This document shows positions 34,436 through 45,081 of a stretch of 64,000 nucleotides of DNA, in pieces (the first letter of the stretch is position 1; each line of letters starts with the position of its first letter). Source of the stretch: Melieria omissa (Eukaryota > Arthropoda > Insecta > Diptera > Ulidiidae); the NCBI GenBank assembly GCA_963971225.1, contig OZ020269.1, positions 12,734,701 to 12,798,700 on the forward strand, read 5' to 3'. A model generated the notes under the pieces. The model did no database searches. It was not told the origin of the DNA and saw nothing but the letters and a program-made list of their open reading frames with translations. A program made the translations under genes and the position numbers.

Positions 34436-35270
34436 TTATGTTTCTATCTAGAAAACACAATTTCCAATTGAAGTGGGCGAAAAATTCATTAAGTCCACTC
34501 CAGTTAGCTTTATCATACATCCACACTAGGCGCTTCGGGGCTAAGGGCGAAGCATTGCGGATAGAAGAGTATGAGAAAGACGCCAAAATGGTGCAATGGT
34601 CCGAGTTACCAAGAGGTGCGTGCATTTCAACATCATATTTTTCGTGATGAGAAGTGAGAAAAAGGTCTAGAGTGTTGAGAGCTTGCCCAGCAACGCAGGG
34701 GATATGCGTTGGTTCATGCACTATTTGAGTCAAGTTATTAGACTCGGCAAAGAGCTCGACGAATAAGCCTTCAGGAGTTGTGTGGCTGGAATGGCGTAGC
34801 CAATTGGAATTATGAATATTGAAATCACCAGCAACTACAATTTCACTATTCGGATACGATTCCAAAATATGAGAAATAGAATCAGAGAGAAGATCAAACT
34901 TGTTATAAGTAAAATCTCTCCCTGAATTCGGGCTTCTATATAGAAAGCAAAAGTGCAGAATGTGCGACTGGATATTGAATTTAACCCACATGGAGCTAAA
35001 TTCGGCATCCGTCGTGTATAGTTGTTGCTGGCACTGGTACGCAACATTACTGCACACATAAAGGGCAAGACCCCTATGAGGAGAGAATAATGGCAGTAAG
35101 TGGTACCCTGGGATGTGGAAATCCAGTGGATCTGCATCCTCACACACCTGGGTCTCACTTAGTGCCATTATATGGGGCTTGTGGAGGTTAACGAACGCGT
35201 ATACAGCAAAAAAATTCGCCCTGAGCCCGCGCACGTTGCAGAAGGCTATGCGAAATTTGTCCAGCACCAT
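34374..35270 (-). CDS. LINE AP-endonuclease domain (N-terminal half of ORF2)
   Basis: 298-residue frame with a complete endonuclease/exonuclease/phosphatase fold. N-V-RGLRAN lies near residue 12, the catalytic Glu in ALSETQV (E39), AGDFNIHNSNW (D149, N151) and the closing GNSDH (D224, H225). It nicks target DNA for target-primed reverse transcription. The frame then runs into NAAAKMVEKIILLG and a stop. In related elements the protein continues into RT, so the stop follows a frameshift, placed between about 34380 and 34435 next to a T run. The start is the first Met of the frame, just before the conserved EN sequence. Confidence 0.9.
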   Translation of the reverse strand: MVLDKFRIAFCNVRGLRANFFAVYAFVNLHKPHIMALSETQVCEDADPLDFHIPGYHLLPLFSPHRGLALYVCSNVAYQCQQQLYTTDAEFSSMWVKFNIQSHILHFCFLYRSPNSGRDFTYNKFDLLSDSISHILESYPNSEIVVAGDFNIHNSNWLRHSSHTTPEGLFVELFAESNNLTQIVHEPTHIPCVAGQALNTLDLFLTSHHEKYDVEMHAPLGNSDHCTILASFSYSSIRNASPLAPKRLVWMYDKANWSGLNEFFAHFNWKLCFLDRNINAAAKMVEKIILLGIAVLHP

Positions 35271-35742
35271 GTCCTGGGTGGGTTAAAGGACAAGGAAAGC
35301 AGACGGAAATGTGATCTGACGCACTGAAAAACTGATGATGCCCTGTGGTAAGTGTTATGCCTTTACCACAGAGCAGTCAATTTCTCAGTGTCGAACAGGA
35401 CCACATGTAGCGCTACTGAAAACGGACGAAGGAAAAGACAACACGGGAAAAAAGAACGCAGCAACAACACAACGCGGACGGAGGTCGAACTGGCGGACAG
35501 CGACTGTAACGGCACTTGCACTGCAGTTTAGCGTTTGCAAGTGCATTACGCGTTTAAATAATTTTAATTTTGATTTTAATATTTTTTGATGTGGCCGCGC
35601 GATTTTGGTGGGCCACAACGCGATAGCAGCGACAGACGGACAATACGCGACACTCTGAACATTTATACGTATATTTAGCACGCGCACACACATAAAAACA
35701 TTAAAAAACCGCGGAGCAACGAAAGGGCACGTCTGCCCACGC

Positions 35743-36531
35743 GAATTCTTCACAACAAAATCTTTGAAATTCAACTTTTGTTTTCTAATTTTCAAAATGT
35801 TTCAAAATTTTTGTATTATTTTTTAAATATTTGTTTTCTTCTTGTTACTCTTTTCCCCCTTCTTGTTATTGAAAATCAGCTTTCAATTTCTACCATTTAT
35901 TGTTCTAATTAGCTTCATTTGTTGCTTAATTTGAACCCAAAAATTATTGTCAAAAAATACAAAATTCACAACTCGGTCAATCTGCCAACAAGTTTTGCTG
36001 CCAATTGTTGCTATTGTTCCGAATATTATAGTTGCTTGTGTCTCTGCTGTATGTGTCAAAAGTGTTGTGTCAACATTAACTGCATCATTATTTCTTCATT
36101 AGGAATACATGAAAAAATCGCATACAAAATTTTATATAGAAAAATTTTATATAGAACTTTTTTTTGTATGGAAATCGCGCGCTGTTTCCAATTTGTTGTG
36201 TATACGTTTAAATGTTTGTATGTAAAATGTAAAAATCATGTCGACAATTCAAATAACACATTGCTACCACACACACCCACCAACACTTAACCAACATCAT
36301 TTAGGTATTGATTTTTCAAAATAAAACAACAAAATCAACAACAAATCCCACATTATATGCAAAAACTTGAATAAGCAACAAACATTGCAACAAAAACAAA
36401 AATTCTAAAAAAAATGAAACAAATTTGAAAAAAATCTAATAAAAATAAGCCAAAACCAAATAAATAAATAAAACAAAAACTGAACAGCGTTATGGTTGTT
36501 AAATGTCTGTAATTGATTCTCTGGTTTACAG
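35743..36531. other. Intron 5, end of array and acceptor of exon 6
   Basis: At about 35775-35900 a diverged copy of the 31.2-kb repeat segment resumes (TATTATTTTTTAAATATTTG, then TTTTCCCCCTT, then ATCAGCTTTCAATT). The rest is AT-rich and leads to the acceptor TTCTCTGGTTTACAG at 36531. Confidence 0.6.
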
Positions 36532-38514
36532 TCGATTTCGTGAACGGTGACGCCAAGAGTCCCCAGCACACGGTGGTCCATCCAATGTACGTGAGCTACA
36601 GCAGCATTCCCACGTCGGCAAGCGCTAGCGCCACACTGCTCTCAAACAAGCATCCAACCAATCATCACAATGCACATAACAATAATCACCACCATCAGCA
36701 ACAGCCTAATCAGCCCCATCAGCAATCCAACAATAACAATAACACATTTCTAATACACACGAACAGCAACAGCCACAGTCGCCGCAGCAGCCGCAGCCAC
36801 AGCCACAGTCAACTGGGCAACAGCAGCGCCAACAGCAACAACAACCAAAGCAGCAGCGGTGGCCACAGCAAACAGTGCAGCGGCCCCACGCCGAACGCCA
36901 GCAAGAACAGCACTCTGACGCGAATGCTCTACAGCCCGAAGGGTCCGAGCGGCAACCGAATTGGCTCGTCGACAGGCAGTCTGGTACCGGTGGCGGCGGA
37001 CATGCTGCAGCGCCAGCAGCAGCGCTACTACGACGACAGCACCGCCAAGGCCGATCAGCTGTACACGAACAGCAATCGGCGTCAGATACTGGCTGCGCCC
37101 TATCTGCCGCCAGTGGCCACGCCCACTTCGTCGCACGACAACACCACCTCGTCGCTGTCATATGCCTCGCTGCAGAATTCCAACATGAATTTGACGCATA
37201 GTTTGCGCGGCGGCTTTGGGCCGGGCGGGCCGGGCAGCGGTGGGGCGCCGGGCGGCGGCAGTCTGCTCACTGCCGACTCGAACGCCACCAGCCCCATGAG
37301 CAATAGCACCTTTAGTCTTAGCAATAGTCTTAACAACAACAACAATAATGGAAACAATGGCAACAGTGCCGCTGTATCGGGCACCGGCAACAGCGGCCAC
37401 TTTGCGCGCATTCACTCCAAACCGAAGCCGCCCAAGTCCACCAGCTACAGCAGCTTCATCAATGGCGGCAGCGCGGCAGGCGTCGCCGGCTCGGGCAGCA
37501 ACCTGCATCGGCCCGACATCAAGTACACACAAATGTCCAACGAGCGTCTGTCGCGCAATCTCGAAGAGGGCCTCGAGGATGACAACTTCTCGCTGCAGAA
37601 CTTTCGCACGGACGACGGCGTCACCTATGTGCCGTTCCAGAAGCCCACGCCCGCCAATCTCTTCGTCAGCCAGAACAACAACCCCTCGTACACGTCGCTG
37701 AATTCGTTCGGCTCCCAAGCGCCCAACAGTGCCAGTCCGAACAACAACAGCGGCGGCGGCGGCGTCCATGTGCCGTTCGTGCGCAGCATCTCACAGACGC
37801 CGCACAACAACAATGACATCCTTCTCGAGAACGGAGCTGTGCTGCAGCCGATCTTCAATCCGCAACCGCCGCCGCCACAAACGCACATGGCACCCGCAGC
37901 CATGCTGAATCCGGCCAATCGTTTCATGTACCAACAAAACGGGCTGCCATTCCATGGCGTCTATCAGCTGAGCGGCGCCGCCAAGCCGCCGCCACGACCC
38001 ACAAACATTCCCCTGCCCAGCATACCGGCGCATTCGTTCGATGCGCCCATCTCGCCGTCGGAGGTGACACCGCCGCCGCCGCCCGCGCCCCGTCCGCACA
38101 TATTCCAGCCGCGCTCGGGCCACGCCCCTTACCCGGATCTCTCGCCCGAGGTCACCGAAAAGTACTCGATGCCCACGCAGTATGTGCCGCGCTCGCCGGT
38201 GGCGTCGCGCATTGCGCGCCGCCAGCGACAGCAGCCCACGCCACAGCCACAGCCGCATCAGCCGCACGTCAACACGTCGGCGCACTGCTGCGATCAGATA
38301 CGCGACGCGCCGCCCGGCTACAACATCGATCCGGCGCACAACATTGTGCGCGCCAAAAGCTACGATCGGCTGGTGAGCTCGCGCTCGGGTTCGGTGCGGC
38401 GCGAAGCGAAGGCCGCAGCCAATGCCAATGCGACAGCGACTGCGACGGCAGCGGCGGACGCGAATGTGGATGTGGCGCCGCATGTGAATCGGCGCAGCGG
38501 TCGTCGCGACGGCG
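36532..38514 (+). CDS. NKAIN: NKAIN, exon 6 (long cytoplasmic tail, first part)
   Basis: Joined in phase 1 to exon 5, it continues RFDFVNGDAKSPQHTVVHPM and YVSYSS, matching the FDF...PMYxS end of vertebrate NKAINs. It then runs on for about 640 further residues. The tail is low-complexity: His/Asn/Gln-rich (NHHNAHNNNHHHQQQ), Ser-rich, Gly-rich, then proline-rich (PPPPPAPRPHIFQP). Better-ordered islands occur around NFSLQNFRTDDGVTYVPFQK and YPDLSPEVTEKYSMPTQYVP, and there is a PPGY motif at 38310-38321. Codon usage is GC-rich against an AT-rich intron. The donor GGCG/GTAAGG at 38515 is strong and phase 1, so G plus TA of the next exon makes Val. The tail is probably a cytoplasmic scaffold; its partners are unknown. 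Confidence 0.93.
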
Positions 38515-38642
38515 GTAAGGTCAGACCCCGTTCGTATTGCAACTCGATGTCGGGCGGCGAGGGTGTGGTGCGCGGCAATCTGATCTACGAGCGTACGGGT
38601 GCGGGTGTGGGTGCTGAGGGGGGTTCTGAGTATGTGGCATAG
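38515..38642 (+). CDS. NKAIN: NKAIN alternative C-terminus by intron retention
   Basis: If the donor at 38515 is not used, the frame runs on for 42 codons, starting GKVRPRSYCNSMSGGEGVVR and ending SEYVA before TAG at 38640. The GC-rich coding-like composition continues to that stop and falls sharply after it, which suggests selected coding sequence and not chance extension. It would give a protein of about 862 residues from exons 2-6. Alternatively it is ordinary intron whose start happens to be open; conservation in other flies would decide. Confidence 0.55.
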
Positions 38643-40075
38643 GCGCAGTTATTAGGTGTTGTTGCCTCCGTCTCGTAAACACTAAACTAGGTAAACTAGA
38701 TTGATTGAAGGATTTTCTTTTTCTTCCATTTAAGCGTCTCTCAAAACGGAGATCTCAAGCGCTGGCTTACATTTAAGCCATATAGATGAGATTTATATGT
38801 ATATATATAATTTTTTTTTTTTATTTTTACAATTTTGCTAAATTGAAAAAGTGGCATTTTTTTATAGAGTTTTTAGTTGAAAGAGAGAGAGAAAAAAGGG
38901 CCGCGAGAAGGTTTAGCGGATTAGTTATTATTTTCAAAAAAGGAGATTTTTAGCGCTCAGTGCACAGAGAGAGAAAAAGAGCGAGAGAGAGTCCAATTCA
39001 TTCAACAACTTTCCACGTCATTCAAATTGAACTTTTGGCGCTTTCTCTCTCGCACTGATGTTGCGCAACATTTGCCGCAGCAACATTGCAACCACTGTTG
39101 ATACTCGACTTGCATCGTTGGCCATGAAGTGTTTTACAGTTTTTGCAAAAGTTTTCTCTCAAAACCCAATTTTCAATGCCACCCAAAGCTGCCCGCGCAA
39201 GCCAACAACTGTCCTTGCGTCTGATTTCTATGATTTCTTACTAAAAAAAAGTAGTGTCGCTGCGACAAGTCCTGATTTGAACGCAGACTGCATGCTTTAC
39301 ATTCTCACCTGTACCACTCATTGATCACACAGCCATGCACTCTCACACACACACACACATATTCATGCATCCATCGCCGGATCACAGCCACGCCTTGCTA
39401 TACTCTTCCAGCTACTTTGATGAAAGAAATAACCTTCGCATTTTCCAGACTTGTAGACTATGACTGCTGACAAATGTGCATTAGGCGGCGTTGATTTTTG
39501 CACAACGACCCTCAGACTGTGTTGACAAACTTTTTATAAACATTGCATCGAATGTTGCGTGGTGCGCGCCGCCGCTGCTGTTGCTGCTGCTGCCGCTGCA
39601 AATGTGAAATGTGTTGCTGCCGCCTTGTGTGTTGCTTGGCATAGCTGGCGGCCAAAAATTTGTACGTAAGCGCTAAACAAATATGTATGCTAAAAATTTT
39701 TAATATTTAAGTAATGATTTTTTTATCTGCACACCACAAATTGCCAAATCATGTACAGTGGGCGAAAGAGAAATTATTGAAATTGATTTATGTTGTGTAC
39801 TAAAAAAATGTGTTAATGAACAATTAATGTTGTTTGTTTATGTGGAATTATGTTGTTAACGTTATGTAAATTCTTAAATACACACACATACACATATATA
39901 CATACATACATACATGTATAACGAACTAATTGTTAACTGTTTTAGAAAATGCAAAAAATCCAAAAATTGAGCATTAATTTCTATTTCCTAGCTGAAATAT
40001 TTTGAATTTTGTGCAAAACACAAAACATTTTTGAGTTAAACGACTGCAATACTAGAAAGCAGATGCGAGTAAAAG
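38643..40075. other. Start of intron 6, or 3' UTR of the short NKAIN isoform
   Basis: Contains GA-rich runs (GAGAGAGAGAAAAAAGG near 38880 and a second near 38970), a CA microsatellite at about 39341-39358 and a CTGCTGTTGCTGCTGCTGCC run near 39575. The sequence to about 39.7 kb is not repetitive and could be 3' UTR if the short isoform is made. No clear poly(A) site was chosen. Confidence 0.4.
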
Positions 40076-40079
40076 TGTA

Positions 40080-42050
40080 GAAAAAGGCTTAGCAACATGT
40101 TGACAGTGGGAGTAAGAGTAAGGAAAGTTAGTTGAAAAGTAAAGTAGAAACTAATCTTTTAGAAAAGAAAGAAATCATCTTTGTGGGCTTCAAGCAACTT
40201 GAACTATGGGCCTTGAGATCTCACAGCGTGAGTAAAGAATTAGAAACATATTGCCAGAGTGCTTGAAAATTTAAAAGTTTGAAAGTTTAAAACGCAGAGA
40301 TGCCTAGAAATGCAAAAAATTAATTTCTTACGCTTTGAAAAGCAATCAAAGGAAAAAAATGCAAGGTACTTGGATCTTACGATATGAGCATAGCCTTAGC
40401 AACATGTTGACAGTGCTCCAAAAAATTATATGACCGTCAAGTAGAATCTGTGAGACACCTAGAAGTAAACAAAATTGTGTTTACATGAATCAAGCGAGGA
40501 AAAAACCACTTGAACTTTGGGTTTTGAGATCTTAAAGTATGAGTAAAGCCTAAGCAACATGTTTCTAAAGTTACAAAGGGTTAAAAAAGTGCCTGAAAGT
40601 GAGCAAACATTTTTTGTGGGTTCAAATAGTAAACAAGCAACTTGAACCGAGAGTCTTGAGATCTCACAGCGTGAGTAAAGATTAGCAACAAGTTTCCAAA
40701 GCGCTTCAAAATTAAAAAAATTTGAAAGTTTAAAACGCAGAGAGCCAAATATTATTTTCTTATGTTTTGAACAGCAGAGAAACAAAAAAACTCCAGGCAC
40801 TCAGATCTTATGATATCAGAAAAACTTTAGCAACATGTTGACAGTGCGCCAGAAAATTATATGACCGTCAAGTAGAAGCTGTGAGACACCTAGAAGTAAA
40901 CAAAATTGTGTTTTCATGATTCAAGCAAGCAAAAATCCACTTGAACTCTGGGTCTTGAGATATCAAAGTATGAGTAAAACCTTAGTAACATGTTGCTAAA
41001 GTTAAAAAAATATTGAAAAGGTGCCAAAAAGTGCCTGAAAGTGAGCAATATTATTTTCTTATGCCTTGAAAGCGAAAGGAGGACATGAATTGTAGGTATT
41101 TAGGTCTCAACATGTAAAGAAATAGTCTTAGCAACATGTTGTCAGTGTGCCTATAAGTTAGACAAGTGTTGAAAGATACTTTAAAGCAAAAAAATTGTGT
41201 TTGTATGCTTCAAACAGCGAACAAGCAACTTGAATCGAAGGCCTTGAGATCTCAAATTGTAATTTCAACTGTAGCAACATGCTGCCACTGCGTCTAAAAG
41301 TTAAAAAAAGGTTTAAAAGAGGCTAAACATTTTATGGAAGTGTAAAAATTCATTCTCTTATACCTTGAAAAGCAAACTAACAACAAAAGTTGTGGGCATT
41401 TAGATCTTACAATATGAGAAAAACCTTAGCAACATGTTGACAGTGCGCCTAACAGTTATATGATCGTTAAGTAGAGACTGTGAGATGCCTAGAAATAAGC
41501 AAAATTGTGTCAAACAGCGAGCTAACGACTTGAACTGCAGGCATTCAGAGCTTAAAATGTATGTAAAGCCATAGCAACATGTTGACAGTGCACTTAAAAG
41601 CTAAAAAAGTGTTGCAACGATTTTTAGAAGTGCAAAAAATCATTTTTTTGTGCTTTACATTGAGAACAAACGACAAAAAGTTGAAGCATTTAGGTCTAGC
41701 AGAGTGAAAAGGAAACCTTAGCAACATGCAACAGTGCGCCCAAAAGTTAGACAAATGAAACGGAACTACTGAGACACGCTTATAAGTTAGAAGTAACAAT
41801 TTTTTATGCTTCGAACAGCCAGCAAACGTTTTGAACTCCATGCAAATTTGATCCCAAAGTGTGGGAAAAGTCTTAGCAACATGTTGCCAGAACGCCTTAA
41901 AGATAGACAATTCTGAAATAGAAATTGAAAACGCATAGAAGCAAGTAAATCCAAGTTTTGTTAACTTGGAATAGATAACAAACGACTTCAGTTTAACATT
42001 TGTGCGCCATGAGATCTCACAGAGAAAATATACTCAGCTGCAACATTTCA
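40080..42050. repeat. Tandem array, about 150-bp monomer, about 13 copies, with higher-order structure
   Basis: The landmark TTAGCAACATGTTGACAGTG or a variant recurs near 40091, 40240, 40398, 40552, 40683, 40828, 40981, 41130, 41272, 41424, 41572, 41717 and 41876, so spacing is about 130-160 bp. A longer shared block (AAATTATATGACCGTCAAGTAG, TGTGAGACACCTAGAAGTAAAC) appears only at about 40430, 40855 and 41455, i.e. every three or four monomers. That indicates higher-order repeat structure. Confidence 0.93.
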
Positions 42051-43635
42051 GTGTTGCTCTGATTTCAAAAGTTGTAGGCGCGCTTCAAACTCCACAATAA
42101 GAAATTAAAACATCAATTTACAATTTTTCTTAAACATATTTTTATAAAGTTTTTTATATATATTTTTTTAAAAAGCCATATAATTTTATTGCCTTTTTTA
42201 AGCAAAGCGATTATTTTGAGATATTGAAAATGTTTATTTCCTTAAACTGCCAACAGTGGAGACCCACGACAGACCTTAAAAAGCGATTCATGACGATTGC
42301 CAGCCATACCAGGCAGCAGAGTTGCCATGTAGACACACACAAACACTGCAGTTGTGCATTCCATACTTTTCTCCTTAAGCAACAAAAATCTTTTCATTTT
42401 AATATTTTTGTTTTATATATGAATGCATAACGTAGAAGCAAAAAATGTATAAGAAATTACGAAAACTAAAAACTGAAAGCAAATAATATTCTTTTAATTT
42501 CAACTGTGATATATATATGAGAAAATGACGTTTGCATAGTAAAAGAAAGAGAAATTATTTAGTGAGCGTAATGAAGAGAACATTAAATATATTTTGCATA
42601 TATATAGAGAGCGAGCAATCACGCCCATATGTAGAATTTGAATGACAAGAGCAGCAAACTTTTGCTTGAAATATCAATAGGAAAATTTAGCATAAAGCGA
42701 AAAGCGGTCACAAAGCGATAACCTTGAAGAAACTTTGCCTGAAAGTGTTGAAAAGCAAAATCAAAATTTTATATTTACTACAAGAAACAAAAAAAACACA
42801 CAATAAAACACAAAACAATTACAAAAACGCGCATAGATAAATATTTTGAAAAGAAAAACATTAAAAAATAAAATAATTCATGCGAGTAAATATTTAACTG
42901 AGATGAATTAAGAACAAAAACTGATTTGTAGATGCCTTTTTCAGCAAACACCCACAAAGAATGACAAAACTTGAGCCCATAAAGTTTAGTTAAAGTCCAA
43001 TGCGATTGAAGAAAACCTTGCAGCGAGCTAGAAGATTCACGAAAGAAATATCATAAAGCTTATTTGGTAATGCGAGAACAGTAATCATTACAACTTAAGT
43101 GAAATTCGCATACACACAATAAACTTAAGTTATTCCTACACAATTCAAATACAAAATCAAACACAACAAATTGCAATAAAAAATATTTGTGTAAAAATTA
43201 CAATTTAACTAAACTAAACTAGTTGAACGATTTTAAAGTACATCATAACATTAATGTTGTTGTAAAGTATTGAAAACTATAAAACAATTAAGGTAAAACT
43301 TGATTGAAAATTGAAAATAAAAACAAAAAAAACATGTGAAAATGTGCTGAAATGAGCTGAAAATAAATGTTTTCTTTTCCAAAACCAACTAAATGCACAT
43401 TTTGACTACATTTCGCTACAGTTGTGCTGAGCGTTTTGTGTACTTTGGCAGCTTTCGGGTTACTGTTAGGCATGTTTCACTGTATTTTTGGTCTCTGCGT
43501 TGGGTAGCAAGTTTACACTATAAACTGTATTTTACATATGTTTTGGAACATTTTGGTACAACTGTAATATTTGTTGTTGGATTTTTGCGTAAAAATTGTA
43601 CTATATTATTTATTTTCATTTCAAATAGTTGGAAG
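42051..43635. other. Intron 6, no gene supported
   Basis: AT-rich and mostly unique. A-rich stretches with several AATAAA-like words near 42.80-43.20 kb could belong to a 3' UTR but nothing confirms it. Confidence 0.4.
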
Positions 43636-44183
43636 TAACTGTTTTAAATATTTATAAAAAAATATTTAAATATTTTTCAGAGTATTTGAAAATGGTTTAA
43701 AATAATTTTAGGATAATAATTTATTTACTATAAATCTTGAAAACAAAATATTTTATTAAAACAATAAAAAATTTCAATTTAAAAAATTGGACATATTTAG
43801 AATTAACTGCTTTAATTAAATTTAAAAAAATTAAATTAAAATTATTTACTATAAATCTTGAAAACAAAATATTTTATTAAAACAATAAAAAATTTCAATT
43901 TAAAAAATTGGACATATTTAGAATTAACTGATTTAAATATTTATAAAAAATATTTAAATTTAAATTTAAATATTTATAAATTTAAATATTTATAAATTTA
44001 AATATTTATAAAAAATATTTAAATATTTTTTAGAGTGTCTGAAAATAGTTTAAAATAATTTTAGGATACATAGTAAATAAATCTTGGAAATAAAAATATT
44101 TTTATAAAAAAATAATAATTCAAAATTTTACAAATTTGAAATATTTAGAACCAACTTACTGTAAATATTTATAAATATTATTT
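43636..44183. repeat. AT-rich satellite B, segment 1
   Basis: Two nearly perfect direct copies (about 95 bp) at about 43715-43810 and 43838-43933 share ACTATAAATCTTGAAAACAAA and ATTGGACATATTTAGAATTAAC. Next come runs of AAATATTTATAAATTTAAAT and a block with TTTTCAGAGTRTYTGAAAAT. The same words continue after each of the insertions that follow, to about 49.38 kb. Confidence 0.85.
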
Positions 44184-44185
44184 TA

Positions 44186-44930
44186 TCAGGTGTACAACTT
44201 TGCTTCCGCCGTTTTTTTTTCCAAAATTAAAAGCTTTATTGCGAAAAAGTGCTTACAGATGTATTATTCAAAGTATTGTCCGTCGCTAGCGACAACTTTC
44301 TCCCATCTTTCCGGCAATTTTCGGATCCCGGCTCGAAAAAAGGAGTCCTCTTTTGACGCTATCCATGAAGCAATCCATTTTTCCAATTCTTCGAAGGATT
44401 GAAAATCTTGATCTGCCAGGCCGTGTGCCATCGAACGGAATAGGTGGAAGTCAGAAGGGGCGACATCTGGGGAATACGGCGGGTGGGGCAAGACTTCCCA
44501 TTTCAGCGTTTCCAGGTACTTTTTGACCACTTTTGTGACGTCAGGCCGAGCATTGTCGTGTTGGAGGATGACTTTGTCATGTCGAAATCACCATTTTTAA
44601 AACGTTGAAACCACTCCCGGCACGTTCTTTCACTCAGAGCAGCATCACCGTAAGTTTCTGAGAGCATTCGATGCGCTTCAGCTGCATTTTTTTTTCGAAT
44701 TGTAACAGAAAAGTAAAACTTCCCGCAAATGGCGAGAATTGGGCACATAAACGGACATTTTCGAGCGTGAATAATACGAAAACAAGAACAACTGTCACTG
44801 AAACGGCGATGACAATTCGTTAGGCACTGTCCACACTCACTTTAAAGGCATTACCATCTATGTATTTCAACCAGCCTCAGCCGGTACAGCCACCTATCGG
44901 AAAACGGCGGAAGCAAAGTTGTACACCTGA
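44186..44930 (-). mobile_element. mariner element, internally deleted
   Basis: Ends are inverted repeats that match perfectly for about 31 bp, starting TCAGGTGTACAACTTTGCTT, and are flanked by TA on each side (44184-44185 and 44931-44932). The 745-bp body is short for a mariner (usually near 1.3 kb). The transposase appears as an N-terminal frame (44503-44748, with the HTH-like LSERTCREWFQRFKNGDFD) and a C-terminal frame (44264-44530, with PHPPYSPDVAPSDFHLF and LPERWEKVVASDGQYFE). The middle, with the first two catalytic Asp residues, is missing. It is non-autonomous but could be mobilised in trans. Confidence 0.95.
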
Positions 44931-44932
44931 TA

Positions 44933-45081
44933 CTTCAAATATTTATAAAAAAATATTGAAATATTTTTCAGAGTGAATTTCGGAAAATAGATTACAATAT
45001 TATAAGTTAAATAGTTTAGAAATCTTGAAAAAAAAATTTTTAATAAAAAAAAATAATTTAAATATTCGAAATAAAAGTAAG
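44933..45081. repeat. AT-rich satellite B, segment 2
   Basis: The array continues between the mariner and the next element: ATTTATAAAAAAATATTGAAATATTTTTCAGAGTG, then AGTTTAGAAATCTTGAAAA. Confidence 0.75.

Larger units (their letters stand above)
32278..35742 (-). mobile_element. Nearly full-length non-LTR retrotransposon (CR1/Jockey-like)
   Basis: Minus-strand LINE of about 3.46 kb. It has a 5' region of about 470 bp (35271-35742), an AP endonuclease frame, an RT frame and a poly(A) tail visible as about 23 T at 32278-32300. The 5' region contains a 9-bp-stem hairpin (CTGTGGTAA/TTACCACAG, 35343-35371). The 5' boundary is inferred from the end of the GC-richer sequence; a weak GAATT-TTCAC similarity flanks both ends. 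The frames are nearly intact, so the insertion is young or recently selected. It separates two parts of the tandem array. Confidence 0.85.

Noticed and set aside
35385..35795. A 136-codon minus frame as a possible ORF1 of the LINE.
   Set aside because: It runs past the inferred 5' end of the element into the flanking array, and no gag-like or zinc-knuckle motif is present.
36706..38578. Long minus-strand and other-phase open frames over NKAIN exon 6.
   Set aside because: They are low-complexity shadows of the GC-rich coding exon, rich in Ala, Arg and Cys, with no family match.
40080..42050. Regularly spaced repeats as a CRISPR-like array.
   Set aside because: Monomers of about 150 bp diverge throughout and show no short constant repeat with unique spacers; the host is a eukaryote.
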